Source of the DNA: WGOA01 sp964429745
GTDB lineage: Bacteria > Bacteroidota > Bacteroidia > Chitinophagales > BACL12
Assembly: GCA_964429745.1 (NCBI GenBank)
Contig: CAYSDI010000005.1
Location: forward strand, 1-64,000
Length of the DNA: 64,000 nucleotides
Reading direction: 5' to 3'
Part shown: piece after piece, positions 1 through 8,454 of the stretch
Layout of the letters: every line of letters starts with the position of its first letter
Position numbering within the stretch: position 1 is the stretch's first letter
Position numbers and translations under genes: made by a program
Notes under the pieces: generated by a model
The model's input: only the letters and a program-made list of their open reading frames with translations
Database searches by the model: none
Told to the model about the DNA's origin: nothing

Positions 1-4
1 TCCC

Positions 5-1228
5 ATGCCCCGTGTCCTGCGCATCATCAACCGGCTCAACCTCGGTGGCCCCACCTTTAACGCCTCCTACCTAACGCGCTACCTGGCGCCGGAGTACGAG
101 ACCTTGCTGGTATCGGGCATGAAAGACGACTCCGAAGCCTCCAGCGAGTTCATTCCCCACAGCTTGGGCATACAGCCGCGTTTTGTGCAACACATGCAGC
201 GCGAACTGAGCCCACAAAAGGATTACTTGGCGTACCGCGAATTGCGCGGCATCATCCGCGAGTTTCGTCCGGACATCGTGCACACGCACGCCGCCAAACC
301 GGGCACGGTGGGCCGCTTGGCCGCCATTCACGAAGGTGTTGCGGTGGTGCTGCACACCTTTCACGGGCATGTGTTTCATTCGTACTTCGGCCCGGGCAAA
401 ACGCGGGTCTTTTTGGAAATTGAGCGCTACCTGGCCCGAAAAAGCACAGGCATTATCGCCATCAGCCCGAGCCAGAAACGGGAGTTGAGCCGCGATTTCC
501 GGATTACTACACCAGAGCGCATCCACGTAGTCCCCTTGGGCTTTGACCTGGACCGTTTCCGCAGCGACCGCCAGCAAAAGCGCGAAGCCTTTCGCGAACG
601 CTATAAGTTAGGCCCCAACGATGTCGCGATTGGCATCGTCGGTCGCTTGGTGCCGGTTAAGCAGCACGGACTTTTCCTCAAAGCCTTTGCTGACGCCGAG
701 CGCCGCTACAAAACCCAAAACCCTTCCGGGCGCCTCATCGCCTTTTTGATCGGCGACGGCGAAAGCCGCCCAATGGTCGAAGCGCAATGCCGCGAGAACC
801 AGCTTGCGTTCACCGCCGCGCACGATGACCAACCCCCACTGTCCGCCATCAACACGCCGGTGGTCTTCACCAGTTGGATCCAGGACGTGGACCGCGCCTT
901 CGCCGGCCTGGACATCATTGCGTTGAGTTCGCTCAACGAAGGCACCCCGGTCAGCTTGATTGAAGCGCTTGCCGCCGGCAAGCCGCTGGTCAGCACAGAC
1001 GTCGGCGGTATCCGCGACATCCTTCCACCGGAATTTCTGCCTTACCTGACCGAAAAAACGGACCACGCCGGCTTCGCGGACCGTCTGCTGGTGTTGGCAC
1101 AAGATCCTGAGCTTCGTGCCACCCTCGGTCGCACCGGCGAACAAGAGGTCTTTGCGCGTTTCGGCTACCAGCGTTTGGTCCGGGACGTCGCGGCGCTTTA
1201 CGAACAACTGCTGGTCCGCAAAGCCTGA
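5..1228 (+). CDS. GT4 family glycosyltransferase
   Basis: Predicted cytoplasmic GT-B fold glycosyltransferase that moves a sugar from a nucleotide donor, probably for exopolysaccharide or lipopolysaccharide; donor and acceptor cannot be read from sequence. The N-terminal Rossmann half opens with a glycine-rich loop (RLNLGGP, residues 10-16) and has HTHAAKPGTVGR near residue 93. The C-terminal half has GRLVPVKQ (213-220) and an EX7E pair (E312/E320 in EGTPVSLIEA), both typical of GT4. At 407 residues it is full length. The ATG lies four bases from the window edge, so its upstream neighbours are unknown. crcB follows after 17 bp. Confidence 0.88.
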   Translation: MPRVLRIINRLNLGGPTFNASYLTRYLAPEYETLLVSGMKDDSEASSEFIPHSLGIQPRFVQHMQRELSPQKDYLAYRELRGIIREFRPDIVHTHAAKPGTVGRLAAIHEGVAVVLHTFHGHVFHSYFGPGKTRVFLEIERYLARKSTGIIAISPSQKRELSRDFRITTPERIHVVPLGFDLDRFRSDRQQKREAFRERYKLGPNDVAIGIVGRLVPVKQHGLFLKAFADAERRYKTQNPSGRLIAFLIGDGESRPMVEAQCRENQLAFTAAHDDQPPLSAINTPVVFTSWIQDVDRAFAGLDIIALSSLNEGTPVSLIEALAAGKPLVSTDVGGIRDILPPEFLPYLTEKTDHAGFADRLLVLAQDPELRATLGRTGEQEVFARFGYQRLVRDVAALYEQLLVRKA

Positions 1229-1245
1229 TCCCTTACCTTTACCCC

Positions 1246-1644
1246 ATGACCTGGCTGGCAGTAGCTTTCGGAGGAGCAATCGGCTCCATGTTGCGCTACG
1301 GTGTCAGCCTCGCGGCGCTGCAAGGCTACCTGGGCAACCCCAACGCAGCATTTCCGCTGGGTACCTTTCTGATCAATGTCGTGGGCTCCTTCGTCATGGG
1401 GCTACTCTGGGGCTGGCAAAGTGCCGCGCCTACAGCCTGGTCGCCCGCGTTACGCGGGGCCGTATTCAGTGGCCTGCTCGGCGGGTTCACTACCTTCTCG
1501 GCCTTCTCTCTGGAAGGGCTCCAGTTGTTCCGCAGCGGCCAGCAAACCATGGCGCTTACCTATCTCGGGTCAAGTGTTCTGGTGGGCACCGCGGCTGCAG
1601 CGCTGGGTTTTTGGATGGGGCAGCGCTTAAACAACAATATTTAA
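1246..1644 (+). CDS. crcB: Fluoride exporter CrcB/Fluc
   Basis: Small inner-membrane fluoride channel that works as a dual-topology dimer. The 132 residues hold four hydrophobic segments, an N-terminal GxxGSMLRYG motif (residues 10-19), a conserved Asn in FLINVVGSF (near 44), and the family signature GGFTTFSAF (79-87) that contributes the pore phenylalanines. Length is normal. It follows the glycosyltransferase by 17 bp and is probably co-transcribed; there is no room for a fluoride riboswitch. Its stop codon overlaps the stop of the convergent acyltransferase gene by two bases. Confidence 0.93.
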   Translation: MTWLAVAFGGAIGSMLRYGVSLAALQGYLGNPNAAFPLGTFLINVVGSFVMGLLWGWQSAAPTAWSPALRGAVFSGLLGGFTTFSAFSLEGLQLFRSGQQTMALTYLGSSVLVGTAAAALGFWMGQRLNNNI

Positions 1645-3353
1645 TTAAACATTGTATGTAATTCATTTTCTAATATTATTGCATAATATTTTGCGCCTGA
1701 TTGAGTTAGATGCCGACAATCATGGCTTATGAACTTGCAATCCGGAGTAAAAACAGGGACGGAATTATTATCCTCTGAGATTGCACCTATTAGATCCACG
1801 TATTTTGAGCCCCATTGATTGTTGCTTGACTCATTTTGTTGTTGGATTTCCAAAGGAATGATTGCTCTAAGACTACAGTAATCTGGTTTGTTTCGCTGAA
1901 GGTAAAACTGACCATTTGAAGTACCGAAGGATTTAGTACCTATGTTCCAAACTTTTGTGGTATCAATCTGATTTGAGGTGAAAAAATTAGAGAGGTCTTT
2001 GCTGTCTGATTCGGAGAAAAAGATAAAGTCTGCCTGATGCAAAAAATTTAAGTTTTGTTGCTTTGATAATTTAAATATATATGTAATATTTATACTGTCT
2101 TTGTAATTCGATTCTAAGAGGATATTTGCCCAATCTCTTGCAAAGCTATTTCCTACAACCAGGACTTTGATTTTATCTGTTGCTTCAAATGGAACCTCAT
2201 AACCATGTACCCTCAAGTTGTAGTTTCTATGAATTTCAACATCGTTTTTTTCACCTCTCCAGTATTGTAATTCTGGGACATCTCTGACAACTCCAGAAGC
2301 GGACAATAAATATCCGGAAATAGAAATTGAAGTTAGAACTCCGGTTAGCAACGTGTATATAACATACTTATTAGAAACTATATTATTGTCTCGTAATGGC
2401 TTTTCTATTAACCTGAAAGTTATAAGCGAAAGTATTGTGATGCCGGTGAAATAGGCTATTGTTAGTCCTAAATTCATTTCATTTATAAAACTATATCGTA
2501 TGAAAGCAAGCACTACTTGATGCCACATGTATAAACTAAAGCTTATTTTACCTATCCATACTATTAAACTGTTTTCAAGTAACATTGTGCTAATTGCCGT
2601 CTTCTTTGAGGCTATAATTCCTCCGGTCGAAATTACTGCGATGATTAACAAGTAGTCAGCCTGAATAGGTATAGTGAACAGCAAAATGGCAACCAAAGCA
2701 ACCAAGCTTATGGCGCTAAATACTTTTGGCAACAGTTTTTTGGTAGTAATAATAGCCAAGATTCCCCCAATGCTGAGCTCAAAAAAACGAAACTGAAGCA
2801 AGTAAAATTTAATTGGATCATTGTTGCTTAGTATGAAATTAGCCAACGACGCAAAAGACAACGTTACCAAAATTGGCAGAACCCATTTCCTTCTCTCATT
2901 TTTGAAAACGAAAAATAGAAGTGGATAAGCAATATAGAATTGTTCCTCTATTGCTAAACTCCATGTGTGCATCAGTGGTTTATAGTCATTCACTGGATCC
3001 CAATACCGAACTGTAGTTTTAAGTAAAAGAATATTGTTTGTAAAGGTATTTGATGCAATTGCGGATTGACTTAGGTTTTCTAAATCATCCGGTAACATTA
3101 AATAGGCCCCAACTGCCAGCGCCACTAAGGTGGTGAACAAGGTTAATGGAATAATTCTCCGAATCCTATTTATGTAGAATTCTGTTAATGACTTATACCT
3201 ATTATTATATAGCAAATATGTTATAAGGTACCCGCTAATGACAAAGAAGATATCTACGCCTAGGTAGCCAAACTCCAAGAATTTTAAATGGTAAACTATA
3301 ACGGCAATGACCGCTAGGCCTCTTAAACCGTCAATGTCACTCCTGTATTCCAG
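1641..3353 (-). CDS. Acyltransferase-3 (OafA/YrhL-like) with C-terminal SGNH domain, apparent CTG start
   Basis: Predicted inner-membrane O-acyltransferase that modifies a surface polysaccharide: an acyltransferase-3 domain of about ten membrane helices followed by a periplasmic SGNH esterase-like domain. The first in-frame conventional start, a TTG at 3278, would cut off the conserved family N-terminus. The frame stays open 25 codons further to a CTG at 3353 and there reads EYRSDIDGLRGLAV, then VYH with the expected helix-1 histidine. An in-frame TAA lies two codons upstream, so CTG is the only start that keeps this part. The SGNH serine block reads VVGNSFARDW rather than GDSH, and DCRHLTQSGA near the C-terminus is the Asp/His block. 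The gene is visibly more AT-rich than its neighbours, which suggests recent transfer. Confidence 0.78.
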   Translation of the reverse strand: MEYRSDIDGLRGLAVIAVIVYHLKFLEFGYLGVDIFFVISGYLITYLLYNNRYKSLTEFYINRIRRIIPLTLFTTLVALAVGAYLMLPDDLENLSQSAIASNTFTNNILLLKTTVRYWDPVNDYKPLMHTWSLAIEEQFYIAYPLLFFVFKNERRKWVLPILVTLSFASLANFILSNNDPIKFYLLQFRFFELSIGGILAIITTKKLLPKVFSAISLVALVAILLFTIPIQADYLLIIAVISTGGIIASKKTAISTMLLENSLIVWIGKISFSLYMWHQVVLAFIRYSFINEMNLGLTIAYFTGITILSLITFRLIEKPLRDNNIVSNKYVIYTLLTGVLTSISISGYLLSASGVVRDVPELQYWRGEKNDVEIHRNYNLRVHGYEVPFEATDKIKVLVVGNSFARDWANILLESNYKDSINITYIFKLSKQQNLNFLHQADFIFFSESDSKDLSNFFTSNQIDTTKVWNIGTKSFGTSNGQFYLQRNKPDYCSLRAIIPLEIQQQNESSNNQWGSKYVDLIGAISEDNNSVPVFTPDCKFISHDCRHLTQSGAKYYAIILENELHTMFN

Positions 3354-3443
3354 CGATTAATTGATAAAAAATATTATTAAAATATACATTCAAATGAAGC
3401 CCGCCTCCGTCCAACAATTTTCAGCCTTTACGAAGTCGTGAAA

Positions 3444-4250
3444 TTAAGGCAACGAATTCTTAAAATCGTTGTACCGGTCCACAAACGTGCCTCCTTCGCC
3501 ACAACCGAGCTCCTCCCAGAAACCGAGAATGCTCTCAACGCGGTTGTCCGGGTCCGGGTGGCTGGACAGAAACTGGGGTGGGGTAGGCGTACCCGCAGCC
3601 ACCAACTTTTCAAAAAATCGGGCGGCCCCACGCGCATCATATTCTGTATCACAGAGGTAGCGCACGGAGTACTCGTCGCTCTGTTCTTCGTGGTTGCGGC
3701 TAAACTTGAGCACCACAAGCGACGCAGCAATGTCGGTCAGGGTGCTGCTGCTGTTGCCCAATACGATGCCGAGCAGCAACTCAATGCCGTAGATCTGGGT
3801 CAATTGGTCGGTGCTGTGGCGAAGGGCGGCGTGCGCAATTTCGTGGCCCATCACGCCAGCCAATTGATCTTCAGAGTCCAGGAATTTAACCAGGCCAGTG
3901 TAAACATAGATGTGGCCACCCGGCGTACAAAAGGCGTTGAGCACCTCATCGTCTTCAATCAGTTTCACGTCCCAGGCAAAGACATCCTCGTTGCTCACCT
4001 CGGCATTGTTCAGAATTTCGTCCCGGATGCGGCGCAAGTGACCATAGGCTTCCGGATAAAGCCCCTCGGACAAAACGGGATAGGTTGCGGGATCCGCTTC
4101 AATTTCATCGCTGACCTGCATGCCCAGGTCAATGTCATCCTGTACAGAGAAAATGTTAATGCCGCCGCCGTCGCTTTGGCAGGCGGCAAACAAGACCATG
4201 GCCAGCAATGCGCTGCTCCATTTCGGGCGAAGGGATCTGGTGGATATCAC
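3444..4250 (-). CDS. M48 family zinc metalloprotease, lipoprotein
   Basis: Probable envelope-anchored zinc protease of the M48 (BepA/LoiP-like) family, which acts on misfolded envelope proteins. It starts at a GTG and has a short signal with lipobox LFAAC (Cys at about residue 24). The catalytic HEIAHAALRHS (HExxH) lies in the middle, and a downstream EEQSDEYSVRYL supplies the third zinc ligand, as in the family. The C-terminal part, with LSSHPDPDNRVESI, matches the conserved SSHP..xxRI segment. Length 268 residues is normal. Specific substrates are unknown. It stands alone between an AT-rich acyltransferase and a decayed ATPase. Confidence 0.88.
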   Translation of the reverse strand: MISTRSLRPKWSSALLAMVLFAACQSDGGGINIFSVQDDIDLGMQVSDEIEADPATYPVLSEGLYPEAYGHLRRIRDEILNNAEVSNEDVFAWDVKLIEDDEVLNAFCTPGGHIYVYTGLVKFLDSEDQLAGVMGHEIAHAALRHSTDQLTQIYGIELLLGIVLGNSSSTLTDIAASLVVLKFSRNHEEQSDEYSVRYLCDTEYDARGAARFFEKLVAAGTPTPPQFLSSHPDPDNRVESILGFWEELGCGEGGTFVDRYNDFKNSLP

Positions 4251-4306
4251 GGCGTCAAAGGTACTCCCATACTTCTATGCCCGATCAACCCCATTATGCC
4301 CGGATC

Positions 4307-5080
4307 TTATGCTGGCTTACCGGATGAGGCAGATCCATCAACCCGGAGCCATTCGGCGTAATTGCCGGGATGGATGACGCTGAATTCTGCTTCTGGGTAA
4401 GCTTTTTGCCAGGCAATGAGTGTTTTGGCCCTTTTTTCGGAATTACATTTGAATTTAAAGGCAAAGAGCTTACCATCCCGCTCTTCAATCCAGTCAATTT
4501 CTTGCTGATCGTAGGTCCTCCGGAAATAGTTGTTAGAAAAAATATTGTGGTAATGTTGAAACTTTATTCGCTCGCTGACCAAATAATTCGCCCAAAGTTC
4601 TGCCGTGTCCGTTCTCAGCCAATGCGGATTGAAATTGTTGATGAGCACATTGCGCAACCCTTTGTCGTGAAAGTACCAACGGCTGCTTTTAGACACCTCT
4701 TTTCGCAAGTTTCTGCTGAAGCCACCAATGCAATAGATAACAAATACTTTGGTCAATAGATGGAGGTATTTTTCTACCGTATTCTTGCTCATGCTCAGGA
4801 TCAAAAAGCGCACGGCACTTAAAATGTTCTTGTAGTTCGCGATGCTGCTGCGCTCCAGAAGTTCTTGAGCCCCTGGGTCTTAGCCATTGAGCAATAAGTG
4901 GGCTTGCGCAATTTTTTTGATGATGTGCTCCAGCAGCACCGTTTTGCCAACGCGCCTTGGGCTGAGCAGCATGACCACTTTGTTTGGCACCAGGCTTTCG
5001 AGCACCTGAGCTTCAAGAATTCGCAAGAGCGGCGGCATGAAAAACAGCATTATTGACGCCATCCAACTAAATTCCGTCAA
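4307..5080 (-). pseudogene. Decayed AAA ATPase with DUF4143 domain
   Basis: Remnant of a Bacteroidota AAA_14/DUF4143 ATPase, a family often linked to toxin-antitoxin-like or phage-related functions. The 5' part (5080 to about 4880) encodes the P-loop SPRRVGKTVLL and ends after HLLLNG in a stop. The 3' part (4813-4307) encodes the C-terminal DUF4143 region, with NTVEKYLHLL, FSRNLRKEVSKSSRWYFHD and DQQEIDWIEERDGKL. In intact relatives more than 100 residues separate these parts; here the middle is missing and the frame changes. The remaining 3' frame lacks any ATPase motif, so no active protein is expected. Confidence 0.8.
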
Positions 5081-5137
5081 TTGACTGATGCAATTCAGCT
5101 AACATCCGTCACTAAACAGACGCAATTCAGCTAAATA
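5074..5137. repeat. Two imperfect 32-bp direct repeats
   Basis: Two adjacent 32-bp units (5074-5105 and 5106-5137) both begin CCGTCA and both contain the identical 13-mer GCAATTCAGCTAA (5090-5102 and 5122-5134). The first unit begins next to the start of the decayed ATPase gene. They may mark an old insertion or be part of its former control region. Confidence 0.6.
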
Positions 5138-5186
5138 GCCTCAGTAGGCCAGATTGCGAACCCTTACCAGCCCTCCAGGCCACACC

Positions 5187-6032
5187 TCACCTCCGCCCCA
5201 GGTAGGCCACCGTTTTTTTGACCACGAGTTCCAGGTGATCCGGCAAGGCGGCACTCGGCCAGGGATGCAAAGCGCCAAAGGTGTGGTCGGCACCCATGAT
5301 GGTTTCCAGCTCGGAGTTGTGGCTGTTTTCGTACAGGTGCAGCGCGGCGGAGTAAGGCACCACGGTATCGGCGGTGCCGTGCACCACCAGGTAGGGCTGG
5401 TTCATGCTGCGCAGGGCGGCTTCCAGGTCCAGGCGGTCGGCATGGGCCACAAAGTCCTCGTAGAGTTGGTAGTAGAGGGGCATTTGCTGCTTGGTGCGGC
5501 TGTTTTCCACGTAAACCACTCCGCTTTCGCGCCAGCGAGTCACTTCATCTGCCCGCATATACGCGTCCAGATTGCCGACACCAGCCCAACTGACCACTCG
5601 TTTAACGCGCTCGTCTTCGTGGGCTTTGAGCAAAACGGTGGCGCCACCCCGGCTGTGGCCGATCAGGCTTACCTGTCCCGGGTCGATGTTAAAAGTGTGC
5701 AACTGCTCGCCGGATAGTGCCCAATCCAGGACGGTGCCCAGGTCGTCCAACTCCCGGCTGAAATTGTTGTTGCCAAAGGCCTCCAGGTCGTCAAAAGCGG
5801 ACGGGTTTTCCACCGTGGTGCCATTGTGCGAAAAGTTGAATTTGATAAACACAAATCCCGAAGCCACAAACTCCCGGGCCACCAATTCCCAGCAAGCGTA
5901 GTCTTTGAAACCCTTAAAGCCGTGCACAAAGACCACCAAGGGGCGATGCGGACCTGCCTCCGGAGCGTAGAGGTCTAGTAAAAACGGGCGGCCTCCGCTG
6001 CCCTTGAGTTGAATACTTTTTTGAACGTTCAT
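5187..6032 (-). CDS. Alpha/beta hydrolase (dienelactone-hydrolase-like)
   Basis: Predicted cytoplasmic serine hydrolase. The nucleophile elbow is GHSRGG, with an oxyanion-side VFVHGFKGFKDY near residue 35 and a C-terminal VVHGTADTVVPYSAA loop that holds the acid residue. The catalytic His is in MGADHTFG. No signal peptide is seen. At 281 residues it is full length for the fold. The substrate is unknown. It is divergent from the polyprenyl synthase gene with a gap of about 100 bp. Because kynurenine formamidase is missing from the tryptophan region, this hydrolase is a weak candidate for that role, but nothing specific supports it. Confidence 0.8.
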   Translation of the reverse strand: MNVQKSIQLKGSGGRPFLLDLYAPEAGPHRPLVVFVHGFKGFKDYACWELVAREFVASGFVFIKFNFSHNGTTVENPSAFDDLEAFGNNNFSRELDDLGTVLDWALSGEQLHTFNIDPGQVSLIGHSRGGATVLLKAHEDERVKRVVSWAGVGNLDAYMRADEVTRWRESGVVYVENSRTKQQMPLYYQLYEDFVAHADRLDLEAALRSMNQPYLVVHGTADTVVPYSAALHLYENSHNSELETIMGADHTFGALHPWPSAALPDHLELVVKKTVAYLGRR

Positions 6033-6114
6033 AACTATTTCTGGACAGGCACTTTTAAGACCGGACCCTGCCCCAAGTTCGGCAGGGAAATCGACTTATT
6101 GAATGCAGCAGGCT

Positions 6115-6122
6115 TAGCTTTG
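6115..6122 (+). promoter_or_regulatory. Bacteroidota -7 element TAGCTTTG
   Basis: TAGCTTTG fits the Bacteroidota -7 consensus TAnnTTTG and ends 14 bases before the ATG of the polyprenyl synthase gene. No convincing -33 element is at the usual distance, so this is a tentative promoter with a very short leader. Confidence 0.35.
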
Positions 6123-6136
6123 CCCAAAATTCCTGC

Positions 6137-7111
6137 ATGCCCAATGAGCTGGCCCAAATCCAGCGTCCCATCCGGGAAGAGCTCGACACCTTCGAGCAAA
6201 AGTTTCGCGAAAGCGTAAAGAGCAACGTGGCCCTGTTGGACCGGGTCATGTACTACATTGTAAAACGCAAGGGCAAGCAGGTTCGCCCCATGTTTGTGAT
6301 GCTTTCTGCGCAGTTGTGTGGAAAAATTGGCGAGCCTACCTACGTGGCCGCTTCGCTCATTGAATTGCTGCACACGGCCACGCTGGTGCACGACGACGTG
6401 GTGGATGACGCCTACATGCGGCGCGGTTTTTTCAGTATCAACCACCTGTGGAAGAACAAAATTGCCGTGTTAGTGGGCGATTACCTGCTGTCTAAGGGTT
6501 TGCTGCTCAGCTTGGAAACCGGCCAGACGCAAATTCTGCAGATCACCTCCACTGCGGTGCGCGAAATGGCCGAGGGCGAGCTGATGCAGATGGAAAAGGC
6601 CCGCAAACTGGACATCCAGGAGTCCATCTACTTTGATATCATCAGGCGAAAAACAGCGTCGCTTATTGCGGCGAGTTGTGCTGCGGGTGCTGCCTCCACC
6701 ACCACCAATCCGGAGACCATCGAGCGTCTGCGCCAGTTTGGCGAACTGATCGGCATCGCGTTTCAAATCAAAGACGACCTGTTCGACTACGGTCCGGACG
6801 ATGTGGGCAAACCCACCGGTATCGACATCAAGGAGCGCAAAATGACTTTGCCGCTCATCTACGCCTTGAGCAAAGCAAGCCGCAGCGACAAGCGGCGGAT
6901 CATTTCGCTCGTAAAAGGGGGAGGGGACGACCGCGAAAAGGTAAACGAAGTGATTGGGTTCGTGCAGGCCAGCGGAGGAATGGATTATGCGCGCAAGGCG
7001 ATGTACGAATACCAGGAACGCGCATTTGTGTTGCTGCGCCAATTTGAGCCTTCCCCCACCCGCGACTCGCTGGAGCGCTTGGTGCGCTACGTTACGGAGC
7101 GGGACAAGTAG
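6137..7111 (+). CDS. Long-chain polyprenyl diphosphate synthase
   Basis: Trans-isoprenyl diphosphate synthase that extends allylic diphosphates with IPP, most likely making the side chain of menaquinone or another quinone. The first aspartate-rich motif is LVHDDVVDDA and the second is KDDLFDY; both bind magnesium-diphosphate. GKQVRPMFVML near residue 45 is the IPP-binding region. At 324 residues the size fits octaprenyl/heptaprenyl synthases of the IspB/HepT type. The residues before the first DDxxD are small, consistent with a long product, but chain length cannot be fixed from sequence. It converges on the histidine kinase gene with only 5 bp between the stops. Confidence 0.92.
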   Translation: MPNELAQIQRPIREELDTFEQKFRESVKSNVALLDRVMYYIVKRKGKQVRPMFVMLSAQLCGKIGEPTYVAASLIELLHTATLVHDDVVDDAYMRRGFFSINHLWKNKIAVLVGDYLLSKGLLLSLETGQTQILQITSTAVREMAEGELMQMEKARKLDIQESIYFDIIRRKTASLIAASCAAGAASTTTNPETIERLRQFGELIGIAFQIKDDLFDYGPDDVGKPTGIDIKERKMTLPLIYALSKASRSDKRRIISLVKGGGDDREKVNEVIGFVQASGGMDYARKAMYEYQERAFVLLRQFEPSPTRDSLERLVRYVTERDK

Positions 7112-7116
7112 GTCAT

Positions 7117-8418
7117 TTAACCTTTTACCAGCTTGGGCAGGGTAAAGCAAAAACTCGTGCCTTGCCCGGGGCTGCTTTCGGCCCAGATGTGGCCGCCGTG
7201 GCGCTCCACAATTTTTTTGCACACCGCCAGCCCGATGCCTGCGCCTTCGTATTCGTCGCGGTTGTGCAGGCGGCGGAAGATGCCAAAGATCTTGTCCATG
7301 CCATCGTCGGGAATGCCGATGCCGTTGTCGCGCACGGTGAACTTCCAGTGATCGCCGCCCGAAGACGGGTCCAATTCGCCTTCAATGCGAATGAGGGGAT
7401 GCTCGCTGGTGTTGAATTTGATGCCGTTGCTCACCAAATTCTGGAAGAGTTGGCCCAGTTGCACGGCGTCGCCGCGCACCACGGGCAGTTCGCCAAAGAT
7501 GACTTCCACCTGCCGCTCCTGAATCTGGGTGCCCAGATTGCGCAGCACGCCTTCCAGAATGTCGTGCGCGGATACGGTTTGCAGATCCTTCTGCCCGCGA
7601 TTGTCCAGGCTGCTATAGTCTAACAGGCCTGTGATCAGTGCCTCCATGCGCCGCGAGCCCTGCACAATGTATTCCATGAACTCCTGGCCTTCTTCGTCTA
7701 TGGAAGGGCCGTGGCGGCGCTGCAACAATTGCGCAAAACTGATAATGGTTCGAATGGGCTCCTTGAGGTCATGCGCGGCGATGTACGCGAATTGCTCCAG
7801 TTCCAGGTTGGTCGAGATGTACCGGTTCAACTCCACGTTGGTGCGGGCCATGTCGGCAGCGCGGCGCTCTGCGGAGGCCCGCTGCAATTTGAGTGCGCTG
7901 ATGTCGCGCGTCACCTGCAGGCCACCTGAAATGCTTCCGTCTGGCTCCCGGACGGGAACCAGGTCAACTTGGTAAAAACGGCCCTGGTCTTCTACTTCCC
8001 GGCTAAAAGTCTGGCCCCGGAGGGTGCCCCGAAAATGAGCTTCCCATTGCCTCCAGCCCCGTCCGTCCGGCAGGGGATCCAACACGCTTTGCCCAACAAT
8101 ATCAGCAGACTTATAACCCAGCGCGTCCAGCAACGGCCCTTCGGCGAGTTGAAAGCGCAATTGCCGGTCAAAGGCCACCACAAAAGTGTCCGGGAGTAGC
8201 GCAGGAAGCGCCCGGTAGAAGGGTAGGGTTTTTTCCAACTGTCTGAATTCCAACGCAATAAGCGCTTTTTGGGCCTCCAGTTCCGCGATACGGCACTGCA
8301 GCCTGCTGATTTCAGCAGCCAGGAGGGTGGCGTTGTCTGGCTCGGATTCGCTGGCTCCCAGTAGGTTGGTAGGCATCGTCTCGGCCAGAGCGCCTGATTT
8401 TGGGCGCGAATAGGGCAT
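7117..8418 (-). CDS. Cytoplasmic PAS-domain sensor histidine kinase
   Basis: Soluble two-component histidine kinase; no membrane helix is present, so it senses something inside the cell. Order: an N-terminal coiled segment (30-65), a PAS domain (about 70-175), a second coiled linker, HisKA with the phospho-accepting His in AAHDLKEP (H216), then HATPase_c with the N box QNLVSNGIKF (326-335), G1 DNGIGIP (364-370) and G2 GAGIGLA (392-398). The HDLKEP form is the phytochrome-like/NtrB-type H box common in Bacteroidota. No response regulator is adjacent, so the partner is unknown. Confidence 0.9.
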   Translation of the reverse strand: MPYSRPKSGALAETMPTNLLGASESEPDNATLLAAEISRLQCRIAELEAQKALIALEFRQLEKTLPFYRALPALLPDTFVVAFDRQLRFQLAEGPLLDALGYKSADIVGQSVLDPLPDGRGWRQWEAHFRGTLRGQTFSREVEDQGRFYQVDLVPVREPDGSISGGLQVTRDISALKLQRASAERRAADMARTNVELNRYISTNLELEQFAYIAAHDLKEPIRTIISFAQLLQRRHGPSIDEEGQEFMEYIVQGSRRMEALITGLLDYSSLDNRGQKDLQTVSAHDILEGVLRNLGTQIQERQVEVIFGELPVVRGDAVQLGQLFQNLVSNGIKFNTSEHPLIRIEGELDPSSGGDHWKFTVRDNGIGIPDDGMDKIFGIFRRLHNRDEYEGAGIGLAVCKKIVERHGGHIWAESSPGQGTSFCFTLPKLVKG

Positions 8419-8454
8419 GGCGTAGTTCGTTATACCCGGTCTTTGACCAAAAGG

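Noticed and set aside
5187..6032. Alpha/beta hydrolase as the missing kynurenine formamidase
   Set aside because: It is 13 kb from the pathway and lacks the HGG motif typical of AFMID; a generic hydrolase is the safer call.
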